Part shown: positions 36,328 to 45,910 of the stretch, in pieces
Numbering within the stretch: the first letter of the stretch is position 1
Layout: each line of letters begins with the position of its first letter
Origin: Enterobacter sp. RHBSTW-00994
GTDB lineage: Bacteria > Pseudomonadota > Gammaproteobacteria > Enterobacterales > Enterobacteriaceae
Assembly: GCF_013782625.1 (NCBI RefSeq)
Contig: NZ_CP056199.1
Span: 2,684,588 to 2,748,587 of the forward strand
Reading direction: 5' to 3'
Length of the DNA: 64,000 nucleotides
Made by a program: the position numbers and the translations under genes
Notes under the pieces: generated by a model
Databases searched by the model: none
Seen by the model: only the letters and a program-made list of their open reading frames with translations
Told to the model about the DNA's origin: nothing

Positions 36328-37860
36328 ATGGCTACAATTGATTCCATGAATAAGGACAGCACACGTCTGAGCGATGGACCCGACTGGACGTTTGAGTTAC
36401 TGGATGTCTATCTGGCTGAAATTGACCGGGTAGCGAAGCTCTATCGACTGGATACTTATCCTCATCAGATTGAAGTGATTACCTCGGAGCAAATGATGGA
36501 TGCCTATTCCAGCGTTGGGATGCCCATCAATTATCCGCACTGGTCGTTTGGCAAAAAATTCATCGAGACAGAACGGCTGTACAAGCATGGTCAGCAAGGC
36601 CTGGCGTATGAAATCGTTATCAATTCCAACCCCTGCATTGCCTATCTGATGGAAGAGAACACCATTACCATGCAGGCGCTGGTCATGGCGCATGCCTGCT
36701 ATGGACATAACTCCTTTTTCAAAAATAACTACCTTTTCCGTAGCTGGACGGACGCCAGTTCTATTGTCGATTACCTGATTTTTGCCCGTAAATACATCAC
36801 CGAATGCGAAGAACGTTTTGGTGTGGATGAGGTGGAAAAACTACTCGACTCCTGCCACGCCCTGATGAACTATGGCGTTGACCGCTACAAACGTCCGCAA
36901 AAAATCTCCTTGCAGGAGGAGAAAGCGCGACAAAAAAGCCGTGAGGAGTATCTTCAGAGCCAGGTGAATATGCTGTGGCGTACGTTACCAAAACGTGAGG
37001 AAGAGAAAACCATTGCGGAGGCACGTCGTTATCCGTCTGAGCCTCAGGAAAACTTGCTCTACTTTATGGAGAAAAACGCCCCGTTGCTGGAACCGTGGCA
37101 GCGTGAAATCCTGCGCATCGTGCGCAAAGTGAGCCAGTATTTCTACCCGCAAAAACAGACCCAGGTGATGAACGAAGGCTGGGCGACATTCTGGCATTAC
37201 ACCATCCTTAACCATCTGTACGATGAAGGAAAAGTGACCGAGCGCTTCATGCTCGAGTTTTTGCACAGCCATACCAACGTGGTCTTCCAGCCGCCGTACA
37301 ACAGCCCCTGGTACAGCGGGATTAACCCGTATGCGCTGGGATTTGCCATGTTCCAGGATATCAAACGGATCTGTCAGTCTCCCACCGAAGAAGACCGCTA
37401 CTGGTTCCCGGACATTGCCGGTTCTGACTGGCTGGAGACGTTGCACTTCGCCATGCGCGATTTCAAAGATGAAAGCTTCATCAGCCAGTTTATGTCGCCG
37501 AAAATTATGCGTGACTTCCGGTTCTTCACCGTGCTGGACGATGACCGCAATAACTATCTGGAAATTTCAGCCATCCACAACGAAGAAGGGTATCGGGAGA
37601 TCCGCTCTCGCCTCTCTTCTCAGTACAACCTGAGTAACCTTGAACCAAACATTCAGGTCTGGAATGTGGATTTACGCGGTGACCGCTCTCTGACGCTACG
37701 TTATATCCCGCATAACCGCGCGCCGCTGGATAAAGGACGTAAAGAGGTGCTGAAGCATGTGCATCGTCTTTGGGGTTTTGACGTTTTGCTGGAGCAGCAG
37801 AATGAAGACGGAAGCGTCGAATTACTGGACCGTTGCCCTGCACGGTTAAACGCTCTGTAA
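36328..37860 (+). CDS. ycgB: SpoVR-family protein YcgB
   Basis: A 510-residue cytoplasmic SpoVR-family protein, named after the Bacillus spore cortex protein. Seen hallmarks are YPHWSFGKKFIETERLYKHG, NEGWATFWHYTI and HTNVVFQPPYNSPWYSGINP. In E. coli it belongs to the yeaGH-ycgB stationary-phase stress group. The biochemical activity is unknown. GAGGG lies upstream of the ATG, and a bidirectional hairpin separates it from fadR. Confidence 0.95.
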   Translation: MATIDSMNKDSTRLSDGPDWTFELLDVYLAEIDRVAKLYRLDTYPHQIEVITSEQMMDAYSSVGMPINYPHWSFGKKFIETERLYKHGQQGLAYEIVINSNPCIAYLMEENTITMQALVMAHACYGHNSFFKNNYLFRSWTDASSIVDYLIFARKYITECEERFGVDEVEKLLDSCHALMNYGVDRYKRPQKISLQEEKARQKSREEYLQSQVNMLWRTLPKREEEKTIAEARRYPSEPQENLLYFMEKNAPLLEPWQREILRIVRKVSQYFYPQKQTQVMNEGWATFWHYTILNHLYDEGKVTERFMLEFLHSHTNVVFQPPYNSPWYSGINPYALGFAMFQDIKRICQSPTEEDRYWFPDIAGSDWLETLHFAMRDFKDESFISQFMSPKIMRDFRFFTVLDDDRNNYLEISAIHNEEGYREIRSRLSSQYNLSNLEPNIQVWNVDLRGDRSLTLRYIPHNRAPLDKGRKEVLKHVHRLWGFDVLLEQQNEDGSVELLDRCPARLNAL

Positions 37861-37880
37861 TTCAACGTTGCAGTCGCAAT

Positions 37881-37908
37881 AAAAAACCTCTCAGTTGAGA
37901 GGTTTTTT
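37881..37908. terminator. Bidirectional terminator between ycgB and fadR
   Basis: AAAAAACCTCTC, loop AGTT, GAGAGGTTTTTT. The arms provide a U tract in both directions, ideal for two convergent genes. Confidence 0.93.
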
Positions 37909-37911
37909 ACG

Positions 37912-38631
37912 TTATCGGCCCTGAATAACCAAGTCACCCGGCAACGATTTCTGCATCCGATGCCAGATCTCTCCGCTGTCATGGCCGTACCGGCGAACCG
38001 TTTCATAAACCTGATCGTGCAGACCTTCAGTACAGAGCTCACTCAGTTTGTGATAGAAACCGAGCGCCAGGCTGCGGGCTTCCGGATTCGCAAAATAGTG
38101 ACGACCAATTCGGGTATACAACCCTTTCATGCCATTCAGAATCAGGCCATAAATTGGGTTACCAGAAGCAAACGCCAGACCACGGAACACATTGTAATCC
38201 AGCGTTGCAAACGCATCTGCATGATCGTCTACCGCTTTGGCACTGGCCAACACTTCAAGAGCATGGTCGGGGTGCTGGCGGAATGCCGTACGAATAAAGA
38301 TCGTCGCGATATTGGTACGCACGGACAGGAGGTTATCGATCAGCTGCGGCACGCTTTCATGATCGAGGCGTGCCAGTGTTTCGAGGATATTCAGCCCCGA
38401 GGTTTCCCAGAAGTTGTTCACTTTCGTCGGCTTGCCGTGCTGGATCGTCAGCCATCCATCACGCGCCAGACGCTGAAGCACTTCTCGTAACGTGGTGCGG
38501 GTGACGCCAATCAGTTCAGAAAGTTCGCGTTCAGCTGGTAAAATGGTTCCCGGAGGAAAACGGTTATTCCAGATGCTTTCAATGATGTACTCTTCCGCGA
38601 AACCCGCTGGGCTCTGCGCCTTAATGACCAT
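37912..38631 (-). CDS. fadR: Fatty acid metabolism regulator FadR
   Basis: A 239-residue GntR-family regulator that represses fad degradation genes and activates fabA/fabB until long-chain acyl-CoA binds. The N-terminal winged helix reads [29 protein letters not shown], and the C-terminal FadR domain follows. It is divergent from nhaB, as in E. coli. A FadR box is readable upstream of fadD within this window (47.67 kb), so regulator and target are linked here. Confidence 0.97.
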   Translation of the reverse strand: MVIKAQSPAGFAEEYIIESIWNNRFPPGTILPAERELSELIGVTRTTLREVLQRLARDGWLTIQHGKPTKVNNFWETSGLNILETLARLDHESVPQLIDNLLSVRTNIATIFIRTAFRQHPDHALEVLASAKAVDDHADAFATLDYNVFRGLAFASGNPIYGLILNGMKGLYTRIGRHYFANPEARSLALGFYHKLSELCTEGLHDQVYETVRRYGHDSGEIWHRMQKSLPGDLVIQGR

Positions 38632-38829
38632 AGTGAGATTTCCATTACACAGCTTTAGCTAATGGACTCATCATACCAGAGGGACGCAGAGGCAGATAGC
38701 ACAGCAAACCGAGAAAAGAGGGATCGCTGTTTCATTTTTATCAAATACTCAACACGCTGTAACAACCCTTCCCACCTTCTTTTTGCGTATACTGATGTTT
38801 TGTCTGGTTAGACGGGAAGGACATCTGTC

Positions 38830-40368
38830 GTGGAAATTTCTTATAGTCGCGCACTGTGGCGCAATTTTTTAGGCCAGTCGCCTGACTGGTACAAACTCAC
38901 CCTTCTCATTTTCCTGGTGATCAACCCCATTATTTTTTGGATTGATCCCTTTATCGCAGGCTGGTTGCTGGTCGTGGAGTTTATTTTCACGCTGGCAATG
39001 GCGCTTAAATGTTATCCGCTACTTTCTGGTGGCATGCTGGCCATCGAAGCCGTCGTGATTGGCATGACCCACGCAGAACATGTCAAACAAGAGATAGCGG
39101 CAAACCTGGAAGTCCTCCTGCTGTTGATGTTCATGGTGGCCGGGATCTACTTTATGAAGCAGTTGCTGCTGTTTATTTTCACCCGGCTACTGTTGAGTAT
39201 TCCGTCCAAAACGGTGTTATCACTCGCCTTTTGTCTTGCTGCCGCTTTTCTTTCTGCCTTCCTGGACGCCTTAACGGTTGTTGCCGTCGTGATTAGCGTT
39301 GCCGTCGGGTTTTACGGCATTTATCACCGTGTGGCCTCTTCCCGTCCCAGTGACGATCTCCAGGATGATAGCCATGTAGATAAGCACAATCGCGAGGTTC
39401 TGGAACAGTTCCGCGCATTCTTGCGTAGCCTGATGATGCATGCAGGTGTCGGAACGGCTCTCGGCGGCGTAATGACCATGGTTGGGGAGCCTCAAAATCT
39501 GATCATTGCCAAGGCGGCTGGCTGGAACTTCGGCGAGTTTTTCCTGCGTATGGCGCCGGTCAGTTTACCGGTTCTCTTATGCGGATTATTGACCTGCTTC
39601 CTTCTTGAGAAATTCAGGGGATTTGGCTACGGCGCACAACTTCCGGAAGCTGTACGTCAAGAGTTGCATAAATTTGATGTACAAAGCCGTAGCCTGCGAA
39701 CACGCCAGGAAACGTTGCGACTGGTGGCTCAGGGCATCATCGGCATCTGGCTGATCGCCGCACTGGCCTTTCATCTTGCTGAGGTTGGGCTCATCGGGCT
39801 TTCGGTGATTATTCTGGCAACCACTTTTACCGGTATTACCGATGAACATGCCATCGGCAAAGCCTTCACAGAAGCCTTACCCTTCACCGCTCTGCTGGTG
39901 GTGTTTTTTGCCATTGTCGCAGTAATTATCGATCAGCAGCTGTTTTCTCCTATTATTGCCTTCGTGTTGCGAGCAGACCCGGATGCCCAACTATCGCTCT
40001 TTTATCTGTTCAATGGATTATTGTCGTCTATCTCCGATAACGTCTTTGTCGGGACGGTCTATATCAATGAGGCAAAAGCCGCTATGGAGCATGGGATAAT
40101 CAGTGCAGGTCAATTCGAACTGCTGGCCGTCGCCATTAATACCGGAACCAATCTGCCCTCCGTTGCCACCCCGAATGGGCAAGCGGCATTTCTGTTTTTG
40201 TTAACGTCGGCGCTTGCACCACTCATACGACTTTCTTATGGCCGGATGGTGTGGATGGCTCTGCCCTATACCCTGGTGCTCACTCTCGTCGGATTGCTAT
40301 GCGTCAAATTTACCCTCATTCCCTATACGCATTGGCTGATGCAAATAGGTATACTGGCGACGCAGTAA
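38830..40368 (+). CDS. nhaB: Na+/H+ antiporter NhaB
   Basis: A 512-residue, 12-helix sodium/proton antiporter (E. coli NhaB has 513). Conserved stretches include [39 protein letters not shown] and [16 protein letters not shown]. It keeps internal Na+ low and helps pH homeostasis. The start is GTG, with GGAAGGA upstream. It is divergent from fadR and followed by a strong terminator. Confidence 0.97.
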   Translation: MEISYSRALWRNFLGQSPDWYKLTLLIFLVINPIIFWIDPFIAGWLLVVEFIFTLAMALKCYPLLSGGMLAIEAVVIGMTHAEHVKQEIAANLEVLLLLMFMVAGIYFMKQLLLFIFTRLLLSIPSKTVLSLAFCLAAAFLSAFLDALTVVAVVISVAVGFYGIYHRVASSRPSDDLQDDSHVDKHNREVLEQFRAFLRSLMMHAGVGTALGGVMTMVGEPQNLIIAKAAGWNFGEFFLRMAPVSLPVLLCGLLTCFLLEKFRGFGYGAQLPEAVRQELHKFDVQSRSLRTRQETLRLVAQGIIGIWLIAALAFHLAEVGLIGLSVIILATTFTGITDEHAIGKAFTEALPFTALLVVFFAIVAVIIDQQLFSPIIAFVLRADPDAQLSLFYLFNGLLSSISDNVFVGTVYINEAKAAMEHGIISAGQFELLAVAINTGTNLPSVATPNGQAAFLFLLTSALAPLIRLSYGRMVWMALPYTLVLTLVGLLCVKFTLIPYTHWLMQIGILATQ

Positions 40369-40377
40369 AGCAATGCA

Positions 40378-40399
40378 ACCGGGCAGTTCACTGCCCGGT
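40378..40399 (+). terminator. nhaB terminator
   Basis: ACCGGGCAGT, two-base loop TC, ACTGCCCGGT, followed by TTGACTTTT. A 10-bp perfect stem right after the nhaB stop. Confidence 0.8.
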
Positions 40400-40512
40400 T
40401 TGACTTTTCGCATTATAAACATCCAATTACGCTTTATTTCGCCAAGACCAGGTGGCGCAAGTAGTGAATTCGTTTACACTGCGCTTTCTAAGCATGTTCC
40501 AGGGAAATGATT

Positions 40513-41043
40513 ATGTTGAGATTTTTAAACCAGTGCTCCCGCGGTCGCGGAGCGTGGTTGTTAATGGCACTGACCGCCTTCGCACTGGAGATGGTGGCGC
40601 TGTGGTTCCAGCATGTAATGTTGCTGAAGCCTTGTGTGCTGTGTATTTATGAACGTTGCGCGCTTTTCGGCATTATGGGCGCAGGGCTGGTGGGTGCGAT
40701 CGCACCAAAATCACCCCTTCGCTATGCCGGTATCGCTATCTGGCTTTACAGCGCATGGAAAGGCATCGAGCTGTCCTGGCAGCACACCATGATGCAGTTA
40801 CACCCGTCGCCATTTATGACCTGTGATTTTGCCGCCCGCTTCCCAAGCTGGCTACCACTGGATAAATGGCTGCCTCAGGTGTTTGTCGCATCCGGTGACT
40901 GCTCTGTTCGCCAGTGGGAATTCCTGACACTGGAGATGCCGCAATGGCTGGTAGGCATTTTCGTTGCTTATTTCGTCGTGGCATTACTGGTGCTGATTGC
41001 CCAGCCGTTTAAACCGAAAAAACGTGATTTGTTTGGCAGGTAA
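40513..41043 (+). CDS. dsbB: Disulfide bond formation protein DsbB
   Basis: A 176-residue, four-helix inner-membrane quinone reductase that reoxidises DsbA. Both redox pairs are present: Cys41/Cys44 ([11 protein letters not shown]) and Cys104/Cys130 (MTCDF and SGDCSVRQW). The start at 40513 ([15 protein letters not shown]) matches E. coli; an ATG two codons earlier is in frame. AGGGAA precedes it. Single gene with its own terminator. Confidence 0.97.
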   Translation: MLRFLNQCSRGRGAWLLMALTAFALEMVALWFQHVMLLKPCVLCIYERCALFGIMGAGLVGAIAPKSPLRYAGIAIWLYSAWKGIELSWQHTMMQLHPSPFMTCDFAARFPSWLPLDKWLPQVFVASGDCSVRQWEFLTLEMPQWLVGIFVAYFVVALLVLIAQPFKPKKRDLFGR

Positions 41044-41050
41044 AAACAAA

Positions 41051-41074
41051 ACGGCAACTTCGGTTGCCGTTTTT
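41051..41074 (+). terminator. dsbB terminator
   Basis: ACGGCAAC, tetraloop TTCG, GTTGCCGT, then TTTT. A textbook rho-independent terminator. Confidence 0.93.
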
Positions 41075-41081
41075 AGTCTTT

Positions 41082-41124
41082 GCGCCCTCTCCCATGGGAG
41101 AAGATTGGGGTGAGGGCATCAGGC
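41082..41124. repeat. Dispersed CCCTCTCCC...GGGTGAGGG intergenic repeat
   Basis: GCGCCCTCTCCC and, 17 bases on, GGGTGAGGGCATCAGG enclose an inner CTCCCATGGGAG hairpin. The same CCCTC/GAGGG core forms hairpins at 7.68, 22.46 and 26.60 kb. I remember this as a common intergenic repeat of Enterobacter and relatives. It sits between the dsbB and ycgN terminators. Confidence 0.6.
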
Positions 41125-41139
41125 GACACACCCCGAAAT

Positions 41140-41165
41140 AAAAAAACCGCCGAGGCGGTTTTTTT
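41140..41165 (-). terminator. Terminator of the ycgN gene group
   Basis: AAAAAAACCGCC, GA, GGCGGTTTTTTT directly beyond the ycgN stop on the minus strand; it can work in both directions. Confidence 0.88.
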
Positions 41166-41168
41166 ATT

Positions 41169-41609
41169 TCATCGATTGGGGTGATTCATAATGTGATCTT
41201 CCCAGTCCCGGACCTCAGACTCTTTCACCGCAATATGCCGCACAGAGATACGCTCACCGTGCATCGCCGCTTTTGAGCCCGTCAGCAGAGGATGCCAGTC
41301 CGGCAGACCTTTCCCTTCGGCCAGCAGGCGATAAGCACAGGTATGCGGTAACCATTCAAAGGTCGGCAAATTATCACGGGTGAGTTTGATGCAGTCGGGT
41401 TCGTACTCAAAACGACGTTCATAGTTGCGACACTGACACGTTTTGATGTTCAGCTGCTTGCACGCAACGTTAGTGAAATAAATTTCGTCAGAATCTTCAT
41501 CCATCAGCTTATGCAGGCAACACTGCCCACAACCATCACATAACGATTCCCACTCCACGTCGGTCATTTCGTCGAGCGTTTTGCTTTGCCAGAAAGGGAT
41601 TTCGTTCAT
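41169..41609 (-). CDS. ycgN: YcgN-family cysteine cluster protein
   Basis: About 146 residues of the UPF0260 family. Clustered cysteines (CDGCGQCC, then [14 protein letters not shown] and ..PDC) suggest binding of zinc or an iron-sulfur centre. The function is unknown. The ATG at 41609 ([10 protein letters not shown]) is preferred; a GTG four codons earlier is in frame. The order ycgN, ycgM, ycgL next to minC is as in E. coli. Confidence 0.94.
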   Translation of the reverse strand: MNEIPFWQSKTLDEMTDVEWESLCDGCGQCCLHKLMDEDSDEIYFTNVACKQLNIKTCQCRNYERRFEYEPDCIKLTRDNLPTFEWLPHTCAYRLLAEGKGLPDWHPLLTGSKAAMHGERISVRHIAVKESEVRDWEDHIMNHPNR

Positions 41610-41703
41610 CAGGATGTCCACACGTCAAAGAGAAAGCGCACCTTATAACGAGTCTGACTCATTGATGCAAGCTTTGCCGCCTTTCTGAGGCGGCAAGATG
41701 CTT

Positions 41704-42363
41704 TTACAGGACGCGGGTTTTCAGTGAAAGCGCGTTAAAACTCACTTCCAGTTCATCGCCACTTTGCAGCGGCCCCACGCCTTCTGGTGTGCCGGTCAGA
41801 ATCACATCGCCGGGTTTAAGGGTAAAGAAACGGCTCATGTATGCAATCAACGGTACAATCTTGTGGATCATGTCCGCCGTCGTCCCTTGCTGGCGGAACT
41901 CTCCGTTGACCTTCAGGCTGAGCGGCGTGTCCTGCGGGTCACCCGTAAACTCACCAACGGGAACAAAACCGGAGATCGGACATGAATTATCAAACCCTTT
42001 CGCTTTTTCCCAGGGCTGACCCGCTTTCTTCATTTTGCCCTGAACATCTCGCAGGGTCAGATCCAGTGCGACACCGTATCCGGCAATGGCTTTAAGGACG
42101 TGCTCTTCGGAGGCCTGACGCAGGGTCGCGCCAATCAGTACAGCAAGCTCCACTTCATGGTGAACCGAACCCAGCCCTTGCGGAAGGGCCAGAGGTTGAC
42201 GAATGTCGCAGAGCGCCGTTTCCGGTTTAATAAACAATACCGGTTCTTCTGGCGTCGCACTGCCCATTTCCTGAATGTGCTTCGCATAATTGCTGCCTAC
42301 ACAGACAACTTTGCTGACGGGATAATCCAGTAATGCACCTTGCCAGTTATGATGTTGATACAT
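41704..42363 (-). CDS. ycgM: Fumarylacetoacetate hydrolase-family protein YcgM
   Basis: A 219-residue member of the FAH family, probably an acylpyruvase or related metal-dependent C-C hydrolase. Visible family features are VVCVGSNYAKHIQEMG at the start, the metal-binding acidic HHEVELAVLIG stretch, and GDVILTGTPEGVGPL near the end. It is cytoplasmic. It is followed by ycgN and preceded by ycgL on the same strand, with 47-base and longer gaps, so transcription as a unit is possible but not proved. Confidence 0.95.
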   Translation of the reverse strand: MYQHHNWQGALLDYPVSKVVCVGSNYAKHIQEMGSATPEEPVLFIKPETALCDIRQPLALPQGLGSVHHEVELAVLIGATLRQASEEHVLKAIAGYGVALDLTLRDVQGKMKKAGQPWEKAKGFDNSCPISGFVPVGEFTGDPQDTPLSLKVNGEFRQQGTTADMIHKIVPLIAYMSRFFTLKPGDVILTGTPEGVGPLQSGDELEVSFNALSLKTRVL

Positions 42364-42410
42364 TTACGTCCCCTAAACGGTTGATATGTTGTGCCCGAAA
42401 ATGACCGGGA

Positions 42411-42686
42411 CTATTTCTTTCCGTTCACCTCAAGATGCTGTTTTAATAAATTCTCGGGTGGCGGTGGAAGCTGCAAATAATAACCTTGCTCGGCTAATGC
42501 CGTTTTTACTTTTTCCAGATCGGCATTCACCAGTTTTTTACGCCCATCCAGCGGTAACAGCATCGCCAGCTGCGGTCGACCAAAACCTTTCATTAATTCT
42601 TCAGGCACACGAGAAAAATCGTCTTTCTTTTCGACATAAAGGTAGGTCTGGTCGCGGCTTGTACTTCTGTAGATCACACAAAACAT
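42411..42686 (-). CDS. ycgL: YcgL domain protein
   Basis: A 91-residue YcgL-family protein ([32 protein letters not shown] and [14 protein letters not shown]). The fold is known but the role is not firmly established. It is divergent from minC, with 124 bases between starts that must hold both promoters. Confidence 0.95.
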   Translation of the reverse strand: MFCVIYRSTSRDQTYLYVEKKDDFSRVPEELMKGFGRPQLAMLLPLDGRKKLVNADLEKVKTALAEQGYYLQLPPPPENLLKQHLEVNGKK

Positions 42687-42810
42687 GTTTTTACTCTGAA
42701 TTAATGGGTGGTTGCTTGCCTCAATATACTCCTGACTATAACATGCCTGATACTCTTCGGAATATCGTAACGGCTACGTTGCGGTTAATAGCAAATTGAG
42801 TAAGGCCAGG

Positions 42811-43518
42811 ATGTCAAACACGCCCATCGAGCTTAAAGGCAGTAGCTTCACCTTATCAGTGGTTCATTTGCATGATGCAAAACCCGAGGTTATTCGTCAG
42901 GCGTTAGAAGACAAAATCGCTCAGGCCCCCGCCTTCCTGAAACACGCCCCCGTCGTCGTCAATGTCAGCGGTCTGGATGCGCCGGTTAACTGGCTGCGTC
43001 TCCAGCAGGCTGTCGCATCAACGGGACTGCGTATCGTGGGAATTAGCGGCTGCAAAGATGCGGAGCTGAAAGCAGAGATTGATCGTGCCGGGCTGCCGAT
43101 TCTGACCGAGGGTAAGGAAAAAACCTCACGTCCGGCTCCTGTCGCATCTCAGCCCCCTCCAGCACCTGTGCAAAACGTTACACCAATCACAAAAACACGA
43201 TTGATTGATGTGCCGGTCCGTTCCGGTCAGCGTATTTATGCACCAAACTGTGATCTGATTGTTACAAACCACGTCAGTGCTGGCGCAGAACTGATTGCAG
43301 ATGGCAACATTCACGTCTACGGTATGATGCGTGGGCGTGCACTTGCCGGTGCGGGTGGTGACCGGGATGCGCAAATTTTTTGTACTCACCTGACGGCGGA
43401 ACTGGTTTCCATCGCAGGAGAATATTGGCTGAGCGATAAGATCCCAGCCGAATTTTATGGCAAAGCGGCTCGCCTGCGATTAGCAGACGATGCTTTGACT
43501 GTTCAACCGTTGAATTGA
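42811..43518 (+). CDS. minC: Septum site-determining protein MinC
   Basis: A 235-residue FtsZ-polymerisation inhibitor. The N-terminal domain ([17 protein letters not shown] onward) blocks FtsZ. The C-terminal beta-helix ([32 protein letters not shown]) dimerises and binds MinD. The start at 42811 matches E. coli; an in-frame frame extension of five codons upstream is not used. First gene of minCDE, 23 bases from minD. Confidence 0.97.
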   Translation: MSNTPIELKGSSFTLSVVHLHDAKPEVIRQALEDKIAQAPAFLKHAPVVVNVSGLDAPVNWLRLQQAVASTGLRIVGISGCKDAELKAEIDRAGLPILTEGKEKTSRPAPVASQPPPAPVQNVTPITKTRLIDVPVRSGQRIYAPNCDLIVTNHVSAGAELIADGNIHVYGMMRGRALAGAGGDRDAQIFCTHLTAELVSIAGEYWLSDKIPAEFYGKAARLRLADDALTVQPLN

Positions 43519-43541
43519 TCCCTTTTTAACAAGGAATTTCT

Positions 43542-44354
43542 ATGGCACGCATTATTGTTGTGACTTCGGGTAAAGGAGGCGTTGGCAAGACCACCTCCAG
43601 CGCGGCCATCGCTACTGGTTTGGCCCAGAAGGGAAAGAAAACGGTCGTTATCGATTTCGATATCGGCCTGCGTAACCTGGACCTGATCATGGGTTGTGAG
43701 CGCCGCGTAGTGTATGACTTCGTTAATGTCATTCAGGGCGATGCCACACTGAACCAGGCGCTGATTAAAGATAAGCGCACCGAAAATCTCTTTATTCTAC
43801 CTGCCTCACAGACGCGCGATAAAGATGCTCTGACCCGCGAAGGCGTGGAGAAGGTACTCGACGAACTGAAGAAGATGGAGTTCGACTTTGTAGTCTGCGA
43901 CTCCCCTGCCGGTATCGAAACCGGGGCGCTGATGGCGCTCTACTTCGCCGATGAAGCCATTATTACCACCAACCCTGAAGTATCGTCCGTACGTGACTCT
44001 GACCGAATTCTGGGTATTCTCGCCTCTAAATCCCGTCGTGCGGAAAATGGCGAAGACCCAATTAAAGAGCACCTTCTGCTGACACGTTACAATCCTGGAC
44101 GCGTCAACAAAGGTGACATGCTGAGCATGGAAGACGTACTGGAGATCCTGCGCATCAAACTGGTGGGCGTGATCCCGGAAGATCAATCCGTGTTACGTGC
44201 GTCCAACCAGGGCGAGCCTGTGATCCTTGATACCCTGGCCGATGCGGGTAAAGCGTATGCCGATACCGTAGATCGCCTGCTGGGAGAAGAACGTCCTTTC
44301 CGCTTCATTGAAGAAGAGAAGAAAGGTTTCCTCAAACGCCTGTTCGGAGGATAA
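43542..44354 (+). CDS. minD: Septum site-determining ATPase MinD
   Basis: A 270-residue deviant Walker ATPase (KGGVGKTT, with Lys11 and Lys16) that cycles on and off the membrane and recruits MinC. The C-terminal amphipathic helix EEKKGFLKRLFGG is the membrane anchor. AAGGAA precedes the ATG. The minE start is three bases downstream. Confidence 0.98.
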   Translation: MARIIVVTSGKGGVGKTTSSAAIATGLAQKGKKTVVIDFDIGLRNLDLIMGCERRVVYDFVNVIQGDATLNQALIKDKRTENLFILPASQTRDKDALTREGVEKVLDELKKMEFDFVVCDSPAGIETGALMALYFADEAIITTNPEVSSVRDSDRILGILASKSRRAENGEDPIKEHLLLTRYNPGRVNKGDMLSMEDVLEILRIKLVGVIPEDQSVLRASNQGEPVILDTLADAGKAYADTVDRLLGEERPFRFIEEEKKGFLKRLFGG

Positions 44355-44357
44355 GTT

Positions 44358-44627
44358 ATGGCATTACTGGACTTTTTTCTCTCGCGGAAAAAGAACACCG
44401 CCAACATCGCAAAAGAAAGACTGCAGATCATTGTTGCAGAGCGCCGTCGTAGTGACGCCGAGCCACAATATTTGCCGCAACTGCGCAAAGATATTCTGGA
44501 AGTCATCTGTAAATACGTACAGATTGACCCGGAAATGGTTACGGTTCAGCTTGAGCAGAAAGACGGGGATATCTCGATTCTGGAACTCAACGTGACGTTA
44601 CCTGAAGCGGAAGAGTCACGTCCGTAA
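44358..44627 (+). CDS. minE: Cell division topological specificity factor MinE
   Basis: An 89-residue protein that drives MinD oscillation and frees midcell from MinC. It has the membrane-targeting [15 protein letters not shown] start and the MinD-stimulating helix [12 protein letters not shown]. Last gene of the operon, followed by a G+C-rich hairpin and T-run. Confidence 0.98.
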   Translation: MALLDFFLSRKKNTANIAKERLQIIVAERRRSDAEPQYLPQLRKDILEVICKYVQIDPEMVTVQLEQKDGDISILELNVTLPEAEESRP

Positions 44628-44677
44628 ACTGTAGTCGTAGTCTTGTCACTCCGGGAAGCAAAGCCTACCGGGGATAT

Positions 44678-44710
44678 GCCGGGCGGAATAATACTGCCCG
44701 GCCTGTTTTT
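44678..44710 (+). terminator. minCDE terminator
   Basis: GCCGGGC, an 11-base loop, GCCCGGC, then CTGTTTTT. It ends 2 bases before the convergent rnd stop and marks the junction of the min and rnd blocks. Confidence 0.8.
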
Positions 44711-44711
44711 A

Positions 44712-45839
44712 TTATCGCGGATAAGCTTCCAACAGCGTTTTAAGACGATCGGCCATCAATTCCCCGCGCCAACCCGCCATCAACTCCGGTAATCCATTTT
44801 GCAACTTCAGCTTCCAGTGCCAGTTTAATAACTGATTGATCTGACGACGTGATGCCAGCAATTCAGCACCCAGTTTGCTCTCCGTAGCCACGTCCTGCAC
44901 CAGCGCTTTAATGTCTTTAAAGGCTTTACGATAGCCAGGCATATCCATCAGATTTTGTAGCGGCTCCGGCAGTTCATCATCCGGGGTTTGCTGGGCTTTC
45001 GCCACCAGAGCAAGCAGCGTTTTGCCGTGGAAACGAATTTCACTGCCTGAAAGACCAATACTATCGAGTTCTCCCATGCTGCCTGGCATATAACGTGCAA
45101 CGGCCCAGAGATGCTCTTCTCTCACCACAAAGTTCACGGCAAGATCGCGCTCGCGAGCTTTACGAAGACGCCAGTCCGCCAAAAGTTGCAGACACGCAAG
45201 CTGACGCGTACGCAGTTGCCATGCATTGCTGATATCGCGCCAGGCCTCTTTCGGATCGACCACTTCCTGCCGACGCTGCTGTGTCATACGGCACTCATCC
45301 AGCGCTGCGGGAAGCCAGCCTGAGGCTTCCGCTTCTTTCATCAGTTGGCCGGCAATCGGCAACAGATAAAACACATCTGCAGCGGCATAATCCAGCTGAC
45401 GTTCCGTCAGCGGACGCGCCAGCCAGTCGGTACGAGATTCACTCTTGTCCAGCGTCAGGCCGGTGTACTCTTCCACCATGGCCGCAAATCCCCATGAGAG
45501 TGGACGGTTACTGAACGCGGCAAGGATCTGCGTATCAATCAAGGGAGATGGCATGATGCCAAAAGTATTGAGAAACACTTCCAGATCTTCACTGCCCGCG
45601 TGCAGATATTTCGTGACGGTAGTGTCAAGCAGCAACGAGCGCATCGGCTCCCAGTCAGTAATGCTCAGTGGGTCGATCAGCGACACGTGTTTGCCGTCGT
45701 ACATCTGGATCAGACCTAACTGCGGATAATAGGTCCGGGTGCGGACAAATTCGGTATCCAGGGCGATGGCAGGAAAGTCGCGCGTAACCTCGCACAGCGA
45801 AGCCAGCTCATCATTGGTCGTGATCATCTGGTAATTCAA
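44712..45839 (-). CDS. rnd: Ribonuclease D
   Basis: A 375-residue 3'-5' exoribonuclease that trims tRNA and other small RNA 3' ends. The DEDD exonuclease motifs are seen in FPAIALDTEFVRTRTYYP, HAGSEDLEVFL and YAAADVFYLLP; two HRDC domains follow. The TTG start at 45839 gives LNYQMITT, the E. coli start. The frame is open 18 codons further upstream but without homology, and runs into the fadD terminator. Confidence 0.96.
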   Translation of the reverse strand: MNYQMITTNDELASLCEVTRDFPAIALDTEFVRTRTYYPQLGLIQMYDGKHVSLIDPLSITDWEPMRSLLLDTTVTKYLHAGSEDLEVFLNTFGIMPSPLIDTQILAAFSNRPLSWGFAAMVEEYTGLTLDKSESRTDWLARPLTERQLDYAAADVFYLLPIAGQLMKEAEASGWLPAALDECRMTQQRRQEVVDPKEAWRDISNAWQLRTRQLACLQLLADWRLRKARERDLAVNFVVREEHLWAVARYMPGSMGELDSIGLSGSEIRFHGKTLLALVAKAQQTPDDELPEPLQNLMDMPGYRKAFKDIKALVQDVATESKLGAELLASRRQINQLLNWHWKLKLQNGLPELMAGWRGELMADRLKTLLEAYPR

Positions 45840-45865
45840 AACGGTTTCTCTTTTGTTTGCGCCCA

Positions 45866-45890
45866 TAAAAAACGCCGGCTTAACCGGCGT
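45866..45890 (-). terminator. fadD terminator
   Basis: On the minus strand ACGCCGG, loop TTAAG, CCGGCGT, then a run of T. It lies between fadD and rnd, which are in the same direction. Confidence 0.85.
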
Positions 45891-45910
45891 CATGGCGATT
45901 AGCGTGAAGC

